64,000 nucleotides of DNA from contig NZ_OBDY01000029.1 of the NCBI RefSeq assembly GCF_900215205.1, forward strand, positions 1 through 64,000, given 5' to 3'. Source of the stretch: Paractinoplanes atraurantiacus. GTDB lineage: Bacteria > Actinomycetota > Actinomycetes > Mycobacteriales > Micromonosporaceae. Below the pieces are notes generated by a model. That model saw only the letters and a program-made list of their open reading frames with translations, did no database searches and was not told the DNA's origin. The position numbers and the translations under genes are program-made. Each line of letters starts with the position of its first letter. The stretch's first letter is position 1. Below, one piece after another: positions 50,736 to 57,704 of the stretch.

Positions 50736-51529
50736 TTCTTCTTTCCGACTCCCGCGTACGCGCCGATGCGCTCCGGGTGCTCGTCCGCCGCATCCTGCGG
50801 GTCGGGCCGCCACAGCGGAATGAAGACCAGGCCCGGCTCGGCCAGCTCGAACCCCTCGAAGTAGGCCTCGATCTCGGCCGCCGGCCGCAACGTGATCTCG
50901 GTGGCCGTCCGCCCCGACAGCCGCTGCGCCTCGATCACCTCGGCCGGCTGCCCGTCCGCGGTCGCGTGCGAGACGAGCAGGTAGCTGCCCGCCGGCACCG
51001 CGTCCCGCAGCGCCTTGATCGTGGCCGCGGGATCGTCGCTGTCCGGAATGAAGTGCACGACCCCGGCCAGCAGCACGGCCACCGGCTGGTCGAAGTCGAG
51101 GAGCTTGCCGGCCTCGGCGAGGATCCGCTCGACATCACGGGCGTCGGCCAGGATCACAGCGGTGTTGGCGGTGCCGGCCAGGATGGCCCGGCTGTGCTCC
51201 ACCGCGACGGGGTCCACATCCACGTACACGATCTTGGAATCCGGGGCCGCCTCGAGCGCGATCTCGTGCACGTTGCCGGCGGTGGGAATCCCCGACCCGA
51301 TGTCGAGGAACTGCCGCACCCCCTGCTCCACCAGAAAGCGCACGGCCCGCCGCAGGAACACCCGGTTGGACCGCATCGTCTCCGCGATGTTCGGCGTCAT
51401 CGCCTCGATCTGCTCGGCGAGCTGCCGATCCACGGCGAAGTTGTGCGCCCCGCCCAGAAAGTAGTCATAAACCCGCGCCGCCGACGGCCTGCTCACGTCG
51501 ACACCCGCCGGAACCCAGTCTTCCGCCAC
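50732..51529 (-). CDS. DUF574 / SAM-dependent methyltransferase (PF04672 type)
   Basis: The 265-residue protein belongs to the actinobacterial DUF574 family: it starts EDWVPAGVDVSRPSAARVYD and continues YFLGGAHNFAVDRQLAEQ, which is diagnostic, and has a Rossmann SAM site FLDIGSGIPTAGNVHEIA and YVDVDPVAVEHSRA. No substrate is established for the family. I prefer the GTG at 51529 because it matches the usual N-terminus; a TTG at 51556 would add nine residues. It overlaps the GGDEF-EAL start by 4 bp, an unusual pairing that hints at a link to c-di-GMP signalling. Confidence 0.88.
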   Translation of the reverse strand: MAEDWVPAGVDVSRPSAARVYDYFLGGAHNFAVDRQLAEQIEAMTPNIAETMRSNRVFLRRAVRFLVEQGVRQFLDIGSGIPTAGNVHEIALEAAPDSKIVYVDVDPVAVEHSRAILAGTANTAVILADARDVERILAEAGKLLDFDQPVAVLLAGVVHFIPDSDDPAATIKALRDAVPAGSYLLVSHATADGQPAEVIEAQRLSGRTATEITLRPAAEIEAYFEGFELAEPGLVFIPLWRPDPQDAADEHPERIGAYAGVGKKK

Positions 51530-51709
51530 CTCGACCCCCAGTCTCAAGAACCACAACTGTCTATCGAATGGGGATCACAGGTGCAACCATCTTCAGGTGC
51601 CACCATCTGTTCGCCTGGTTGCACGCCCCGGCCGACATCGACCGGCTGACCCGCACGATCAGCCAATACGCCCTACTCGCGAACGGCTGGGCCTTCGACG
51701 TGGCCACCC

Positions 51710-54700
51710 TCATCGCGATGGCCTTTTGGCCGAAGCGCTCGCCAAAGGTTTCACCTGTTTCACAGCGGACAGGGCGTCGGGGAGCTGGGTGCGGTAGGTG
51801 AGCCCAAGCTTGTGCAGGACGCGGTGCATGTGCGAGCCGACGGTGAGCGGGGACAGGTAGAGGCGAGTCCCGATCTCCTTGTTGGTCAGTCCCGTCGCGG
51901 CCAGGTCGGCGACCTGCCGCTCTTGAACCGTCAGCAGGTCGAGAACGCCGCGACCCATCGACCGCGGATCCTTGCCGCCGCCCGCAGTGCCGGTCCCCGG
52001 ATCGCCGTGGCCGGCGCGTTGCGGCCGGCCGGACAGGTTCGTGTTGTGGTGGCCGGTCGCTCGTAGCTCGTCGGCGGCCTGGCCGGCCCAAGCTCGAGCG
52101 CCGGCGGCCTCGAAGGCCGTCAGTGCCGCGGCGAGCTCGTGCCGGGCCCGGGCAACCTGGCGGGTGCGGCGCAACCAACGGCCGTAGGCCAGGCGGGTGC
52201 GGGCCAGCTCCAGCGGCGACGCCGCCCGCTGGGCGCTCGCCAGGGAGTCTTCGAAGTGACGGGCGGCCTCCTCCGGGGTGGCGGCCAGCAGCGCGCGGGC
52301 ACGGGCCGCAACCGCACCCAGGTGGTCGGATTCGCACGGCGGCAGCTCCGCGAGCAAGGCCCGGGCCGCGTCCACCCGCCCGGAGACGGCCGCGCCCGCG
52401 TCTGTCTTGCCGGAGGCGGGCCCGCCCGCGTCTGTATCGCCGGAGAGGGCGGCGGCCGCGTCTACCCTGCCCGAGAGGGCCGCGCCCGCGCCTGTCCTAC
52501 TCGAGAGGGCCGCGCCCGCGCCTGTCCTACTCGAGAGGGCCGCGCCCGCGCCTGCCCTGCCGGGGAGGGACGCCCCCGCATCCGTCCTGCCGGAGACTGC
52601 CGCGCCCGCATCTGCCCTGCCGGAGAGGGCCGCGGCCTCGGCGAGGTCGGCGATCGCCCAGGCCGCTGTGATGGGGTCGGCGGCGGTGCCGCGCAGGGCG
52701 GTCCACGCCTCGCGGTAGCGCCGGCCGCCGAGCGCGGACAGGCCGGCCGCCCAGCTCAGCCGGGCCACGGTCGAGCGCCAGGGCGTGACCGTGCGCTCGC
52801 GGCCGAGGTCGATGGCGGCGGACACCGCCTCGGTGTCGCCGGACCAGGCGTGGCCGAGGGCCAGGGCGGCCTGCGCTTCGGCTTCGGCCATGGGCAGTTT
52901 GAGGGCGGAGCTCATCCGGAACGCGGCCGCGGCGTCCGCGCGGGCCTGTCGCAGGTCGCCGGTGACGATCCGGACGGTGGCCAGGAACGCCAGCTCCCGG
53001 GCCGCGTCACCGGCCCGTCCGCGGCGGCGCAGGTGGGCGAGCGCCGCCTCGTGACCGGCGACGGCCAGGGGCAGATCGTGCAGGGCGGAGGCGGCCCATC
53101 CGTACGTCAGCAGCATTTTGGCATCCTCGGCGACCAAGGGCAGCATGGCGGCGAGGCGGGGGCGGACCTCGGCCGCCTGGCCCCGCGGATCGAGCAGGGC
53201 GAGCGAGACGGCGCGCACCGGGTCGGCGGGGTCGAGCGGCAGGTTGCGCAGCTCGGCCACGGCGGCCTCCCGGACGAGGGCGGGCTGCGGGAAGTGGAAC
53301 GACAGCCCGGCGACGGCCCAGAGCAGGCGCAGCGGTTCCTCGGGGCGGCCGGGGTCGGCCCGGGCGGCCTCGCGGGCCAGCACGAGCAGGCCCACGGCGC
53401 TGCGCGAGCCGATGCCGCAGACGCTGCTGTTGCCGGCCTCGGTCTGCGCCAGCCGGATGAGCGCGGCGGTCTCCGGGCCGGCGCTGCGCGCCTGCTCGAC
53501 CAGCCGGGCGGTGAGCGCGCCCAGTCCCGCCTGACGGGCCACCTCGGCCGCCTCAGCGAGATAACCGGCCCGCCGCCCGCGATCGGTGGCGAGTTCGGCG
53601 GCCCGGCGCATCGCGGTCACCGCCTCGCGCGGGGCACCCCGCCCAGCCGCCCGGCGCCCGACATCAGCGAGATCAGCGGCGGCCGCGTCATCGGCCCCGG
53701 CCGTCCCAGCAGCCCGATGCCACGCTGCCCTGTCGGCGTCACCGGTCCGGTCGACATCCGCAGCCCGGTCGACGTCGGTGGTCCGGTCGACGTCCGCAGC
53801 CCGGTCGACCTCCACAGCCCGGTCGACGTCGGTGGTCCGGTCAACGTCCACAGCCCGGTCGACCTCCACAGCCCGGTCGACCTCCACAGCCCGGTCGACG
53901 TCCGCAGCCCGGTCGACCTCCACAGCCCGCTCGACGTCCGCAGCCCGGTCGACGTCGGCGGTCCGGTCGGCGTCGGCACCGCGGGTCGCAGCCCGCGCAG
54001 GGCCGGCGCCGGGGGCGGAGGCCGGGGGCGGGCTGGCGATGACCTGGGCCAGGGTCCGGTGGGTGGCTAGGCGGTCGGCGAGGGGTGCGCCGTCGTACAC
54101 GGCCGAGCGCACCAGTGGATGCCGGAAGACCAACCGGTCGCGGGTGACGGTGAGCAGGCCGGTCTGCTCGACCGCGGCCAGGTCGGCGTCGTCGAAACCC
54201 AGCTCGGCGCCGGCAGCCGTCAGCTCGGCGGGTGTGAGGCCGGCGTCGGCCCCCGCGCACAGCAACAACGTACGGCTGCCGGGTTGTTGTGTGTGCAACT
54301 CGCGCAGAAACGAACACTCCAGACGCTCGGTCATGCGCGCCCCGCCGGCGAGCTCGATCAGTGCCAGCGGGTTTCCGGCGGCGCGCGCGAGCACTCGATC
54401 GCGGATCGCCGCGTGCGGCCCGGCGGGAAGGCTGTCCAGTACGGCGTTGGCGGCGACCTCGGTCAGCGGTCCCAGCGCCAGCTGGTGACAGCCCACCGGC
54501 ACAGCGTCGCGGGTGCTGGCGCCGGGCCGGGCGGTCGCGGCGAGGAAGACCGGGCCGCCGGAGAGTTCCGTCGCCACGAACGTCAGCACGTCCAGGGTGG
54601 ACGGGTCGAGCCACTGCCAGTCGTCGGCGAGGACGGCGACGGGTGCGATCCGCCGCAGCAGGGTCAGAACGGCCGGCCTCAGGCGGGCGACATCCACCGG

Positions 54701-54991
54701 TTCGTCGGTCTCCCCGAAGGCGGCCAGCACCGCGTTCCGGTGATGGGCGGGGAGTTCGGCGACCCGATCGAGCACCGGGAGCAGCAACTCGTGCAGGTCG
54801 GCGAAGCCCACCGGCAGGTCGTCGAGGACGCCGGTGCAGCGCAGCACCATGTAGCCCCGGTCCCGCGCCATCTCGGCGCAGGCCGCCTGGACCGCCGTCT
54901 TCCCCGTTCCGGCCTCGCCGAGCAGGAACACGGTCCCGCCCTCGCCGAGCAGGACGGCCAGTTCGGCCAGCTCTTCGTCACGCCCGATCAT
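51710..54991 (-). CDS. LAL-type LuxR regulator 1 with two repeat expansions
   Basis: The 1093-residue STAND regulator has an ATPase at the N-terminus (Walker A LLGEAGTGKTAV near residue 24; Walker B VAVLADDWQWLDPSTLD), a long helical TPR-like middle and a C-terminal LuxR helix-turn-helix (LTVQERQVADLAATGLTNKE, then VGSHMHRVLHKLGL). Two tandem arrays lie in the middle: residues about 337-415 are 6-residue units (RAVEVD-like) and residues about 791-870 are 10-residue units (LSGRTDAGAA-like). Both keep the frame. ATG 54991 starts MIGRDEELAELAVLL as in relatives. It is divergent from a second LAL gene. Confidence 0.9.
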   Translation of the reverse strand: MIGRDEELAELAVLLGEGGTVFLLGEAGTGKTAVQAACAEMARDRGYMVLRCTGVLDDLPVGFADLHELLLPVLDRVAELPAHHRNAVLAAFGETDEPVDVARLRPAVLTLLRRIAPVAVLADDWQWLDPSTLDVLTFVATELSGGPVFLAATARPGASTRDAVPVGCHQLALGPLTEVAANAVLDSLPAGPHAAIRDRVLARAAGNPLALIELAGGARMTERLECSFLRELHTQQPGSRTLLLCAGADAGLTPAELTAAGAELGFDDADLAAVEQTGLLTVTRDRLVFRHPLVRSAVYDGAPLADRLATHRTLAQVIASPPPASAPGAGPARAATRGADADRTADVDRAADVERAVEVDRAADVDRAVEVDRAVEVDRAVDVDRTTDVDRAVEVDRAADVDRTTDVDRAADVDRTGDADRAAWHRAAGTAGADDAAAADLADVGRRAAGRGAPREAVTAMRRAAELATDRGRRAGYLAEAAEVARQAGLGALTARLVEQARSAGPETAALIRLAQTEAGNSSVCGIGSRSAVGLLVLAREAARADPGRPEEPLRLLWAVAGLSFHFPQPALVREAAVAELRNLPLDPADPVRAVSLALLDPRGQAAEVRPRLAAMLPLVAEDAKMLLTYGWAASALHDLPLAVAGHEAALAHLRRRGRAGDAARELAFLATVRIVTGDLRQARADAAAAFRMSSALKLPMAEAEAQAALALGHAWSGDTEAVSAAIDLGRERTVTPWRSTVARLSWAAGLSALGGRRYREAWTALRGTAADPITAAWAIADLAEAAALSGRADAGAAVSGRTDAGASLPGRAGAGAALSSRTGAGAALSSRTGAGAALSGRVDAAAALSGDTDAGGPASGKTDAGAAVSGRVDAARALLAELPPCESDHLGAVAARARALLAATPEEAARHFEDSLASAQRAASPLELARTRLAYGRWLRRTRQVARARHELAAALTAFEAAGARAWAGQAADELRATGHHNTNLSGRPQRAGHGDPGTGTAGGGKDPRSMGRGVLDLLTVQERQVADLAATGLTNKEIGTRLYLSPLTVGSHMHRVLHKLGLTYRTQLPDALSAVKQVKPLASASAKRPSR
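52381..52620. repeat. 30-bp tandem array in LAL1, eight units
   Basis: Eight 30-bp units such as the two identical ones at 52471-52500 and 52501-52530 region (core GAGAGGGCCGCGCCCGCG), in phase with the LAL1 codons. Sequence continues imperfectly to about 52640. The central copies are nearly identical, the outer ones diverged. Confidence 0.95.
53748..53981. repeat. 18-bp tandem array in LAL1, thirteen units
   Basis: Thirteen 18-bp units of the type CGGTCGACGTCCGCAGCC, most containing GTCGAC. Three unit variants (ending CGCAGCC, CACAGCC, GGTGGTC) alternate, showing that multi-unit blocks were duplicated. In phase with the LAL1 codons. Confidence 0.97.
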
Positions 54992-55109
54992 CGCCCCATC
55001 CTGGGCGGGGCGGCCGTGCACCGCTGTGCGCCCGGTCACGAGCGGCGGAGATGACGTCGGATGACTTACGCGGGCGCCGGGGCGTACGTCATCACCATGG
55101 AGGAAGGGG

Positions 55110-57704
55110 GTGGTGAGCATGGACCAGGTCGTGGTGATCGAGGCCGAGACTACCGAGAACCGGGCCTCGGCGGCCGCCGACGTGGCCGGCGTGGCCGAGG
55201 CCGCCGGCTACCGCCGGCTCGCCTGCCGGGGCGTGCCGGGCGGCCAGATGCCGGCCTACGCCGGCCTTGGACAGCTGCTCGAATCCTTGCTTCCCGGCGA
55301 TCCGCCACCCGCGAAGGAGGCGGCCCCGAGCGCCGACCGATCAGGGAAGGCTGCGCTGAGCGCCGAACAACCAGGGAAGGCAGCGTGGAGCGCCGACCGA
55401 CCAGGGAAGGCGGCACCGAGCGCTGAACCGCCGCGGCAGGCAACGCCTAACGCCCAACCGCCGCGGGAGGCGGTCGAGGAGGGGAGACTTCCGGTCGGGC
55501 GGCTGCGGGCGTTGGAGGCGGCGCTGGGTGGGGACGCCGGGGCGGACCGGCTGCTGGTGGGGCTCGCGGTCCGGAGTCTGCTGACGGAGCGGGGCGAGCG
55601 GCTGCTGCTCGTCGCCGAGGACTGTCAGTGGCTCGACCGGCCGACCGTCGATGTGCTCTGCTTCGTCGGCCGGCGGCTGACCGATCTGCCGATCGCCCTG
55701 GTGGCGACGGTCCATCCGGAAGAGCAGTCGCCCGCGATGCGCGGCTTGCCCGCCGAACGGCTGCGCCCGGCCACCCGGCCGCCGCAGACCGGACACCAGT
55801 GGGGTCTGCTGGCCGACGCCGGGCGGGACATGCCGCTGTCCGAGGTGATGACCGCCGCGGGCCACCTCGGCATCGCCGCCGAGGACTGGGCGGCCCACGA
55901 CCGGGCCGACCACGATCAGGCCGACCACGACCGGGCCGACAACGACCGTCACCGCCCGGTGGGCGCCGCGCACGGTGATGCCGCCGAGCTTCGCCGCATC
56001 CACCTCGCGCTGTCCCGGGTGGCCTCCGATCCGGGCGTCGCCGCGCGGCACCGTTCGGCCGCCTCCTGCGGTCGCACCGAGGCCGAGGCGGCCGATCTCG
56101 AGCGGGCCGGCCGCCGCGCGCTCACCGGCGGCGCTCAGGCCGCCGCCGCTGTCGCCTTCCGCCGGGCCGCCGGCGCCTCGCCGCGGGCCGAGGACCGGAT
56201 CCGGCGGCTCGCCCTGGCCGCCGGCGCCGCCCGGGCCGCCGGACTTCCCGAGCGCTCCCGGGCCCTGCTCGGCGAGGCCCTGCCGCTGGCCTCGGATTCG
56301 CGCACGATCGCCGAGCTGGCCACCAACCAGCTTCTGCTCGACCTGACCGCCGGGTTGCCAGGGCGCAGCATCGGCGAGTTCGAGGCGCTCGCCGCGCGAC
56401 TCGAGGGCGACGACCGCGTTCGGGTGCTCTGGGGCGCCGCCGTGCACTGCCGCGCCCGCCATCTGCCCCCACACCAGTGCCGGCGCATCGAGGGCCGCCT
56501 GCGCAGCATCAGATCGTCGAGTCCACTGCGGACGATCGCCCTGGCCATGCTCGCGCCCGGGCACGGGGCCGCGGAGCACCGGGCCCGCCTCCCGCTGCTG
56601 GTCGCTCAGATCGCCGACGACCCGCTGGCCCTGCTCTCGCTGGGTATCGCGGCCGAGTCCGTCCAGGACCTGCCCACCGCACAGACCGCCTGGGCGCTGA
56701 GCCGTGACCTCTTCCGCCGGGTGGGCTCGGCCTCCGACGAATGCCAGTCCCTGCGCGGGCTGGCCGCCCTGCGAATCGCCTGCGGGGAGCTCGCGGCCGG
56801 ACTGGCCGACGCCGAGCAGGCTCTGCGGATCGCCGAGAGCGTCGGCGCGACCCAGGTGATGGGCATCGCCGCCGCCACGGTGGCGCGGGCCCAGGTCTGG
56901 CTCGGCCGCGGGGCGGACGCGCGGAACATCCTCGAGCGGCACGCCGGGCTCTGGGAGGACCAGCCGATCGCCATCTCGGCGGCCGAGATGCGCTGGGCCA
57001 GTGGACTTCTCGCGCTCACCGAGCGCCGGTACCGCGACGCCTGGGCCGAGCTGAACCGGGTCCGCCGGCACCGCGCCCGCGCCGCCTGGTCGGTCGCCGA
57101 CCTCACCGAGGCCGCCATCCACTGTGGTGAGGAGGTGGCGGCCGCCCGGATCGTCGAGGCGACCGCGGCGGCGACGACCACGTCGGGGCATCTGGCCATG
57201 CTGGTCGAGCGGAGCCGGGCGCTGCTGAGCAAGGACGACGACGGCGCGCAGGCGCATTTCGAGCTTTCGCTGGCCGAGGGTGAGGACGCCGGCACGCCGC
57301 TCGAGCTGGCCCGGACCCGGCTGCTGTACGGGCGGTGGCTGCGCCGCCGCAAGCGGGCCGAGGACGCCAAGGACCAGCTCACCGAGGCGTTGCAGGCCTT
57401 CGCAGACGCGCGGGCCCGGCCCTGGGCGGCCGAGGCCACCGCCGAGTTGCGGGCGGCCGGTGAGACCGTACGGCCGAATCGAGAAGCCCGGGCAAGCCTG
57501 AGCCCGCAGGAGGTCAGGATCGCCACGCTGGCCGCGCGAGGCCTGACCAACAAGGAGATCGGCGAGATGCTCGTCGTCTCGCCGAGGACCATCGGCGCGT
57601 CCCTCTACCGCATCTTCCCGCAGCTGGGCATCGCCAAGCGGGCCCAGCTGCGCGAGGCGCTCAGCGCAGGTCGAGAGCGGCCGCCAGTTCGGCCCGGGCC
57701 GTGA
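55110..57704 (+). CDS. LAL-type LuxR regulator 2 without a P-loop
   Basis: The 864-residue protein has the same overall order as its neighbours but the Walker A site is gone: the position reads VVVIEAETTENRASAAADV, while the Walker B (LLLVAEDCQWLDRPTVD) is retained. ATP binding is therefore doubtful. A 30-bp array at 55321-55470 encodes five 10-residue units soon after, and a smaller 15-bp array (55905-55949) encodes RADHD-type repeats. The TPR-like middle and the HTH (LSPQEVRIATLAARGLTNKE) are complete. GTG 55110, GTG 55113 or ATG 55119 may be the start, all behind GGAGGAAGG. It converges on LAL3 with a 44-bp overlap. Confidence 0.88.
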   Translation: MVSMDQVVVIEAETTENRASAAADVAGVAEAAGYRRLACRGVPGGQMPAYAGLGQLLESLLPGDPPPAKEAAPSADRSGKAALSAEQPGKAAWSADRPGKAAPSAEPPRQATPNAQPPREAVEEGRLPVGRLRALEAALGGDAGADRLLVGLAVRSLLTERGERLLLVAEDCQWLDRPTVDVLCFVGRRLTDLPIALVATVHPEEQSPAMRGLPAERLRPATRPPQTGHQWGLLADAGRDMPLSEVMTAAGHLGIAAEDWAAHDRADHDQADHDRADNDRHRPVGAAHGDAAELRRIHLALSRVASDPGVAARHRSAASCGRTEAEAADLERAGRRALTGGAQAAAAVAFRRAAGASPRAEDRIRRLALAAGAARAAGLPERSRALLGEALPLASDSRTIAELATNQLLLDLTAGLPGRSIGEFEALAARLEGDDRVRVLWGAAVHCRARHLPPHQCRRIEGRLRSIRSSSPLRTIALAMLAPGHGAAEHRARLPLLVAQIADDPLALLSLGIAAESVQDLPTAQTAWALSRDLFRRVGSASDECQSLRGLAALRIACGELAAGLADAEQALRIAESVGATQVMGIAAATVARAQVWLGRGADARNILERHAGLWEDQPIAISAAEMRWASGLLALTERRYRDAWAELNRVRRHRARAAWSVADLTEAAIHCGEEVAAARIVEATAAATTTSGHLAMLVERSRALLSKDDDGAQAHFELSLAEGEDAGTPLELARTRLLYGRWLRRRKRAEDAKDQLTEALQAFADARARPWAAEATAELRAAGETVRPNREARASLSPQEVRIATLAARGLTNKEIGEMLVVSPRTIGASLYRIFPQLGIAKRAQLREALSAGRERPPVRPGP
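55321..55470. repeat. 30-bp tandem array in LAL2, five units
   Basis: Five 30-bp units (core GAGCGCCGACCGA.CAGGGAAGG) encode AAPSADRSGK-type decapeptides in frame. Same period as the array in LAL1 but a different sequence. Confidence 0.93.

Noticed and set aside
51568..51801. Top-strand ORF MGITGATIFRCHHLFAWLHA
   Set aside because: Overlaps the end of LAL1, lacks a ribosome site and matches nothing I recognise.
53748..53981. 18-bp array considered as a protein-binding iteron or replication origin
   Set aside because: It is inside and in frame with a regulator gene; no replication genes or AT-rich unwinding region nearby.
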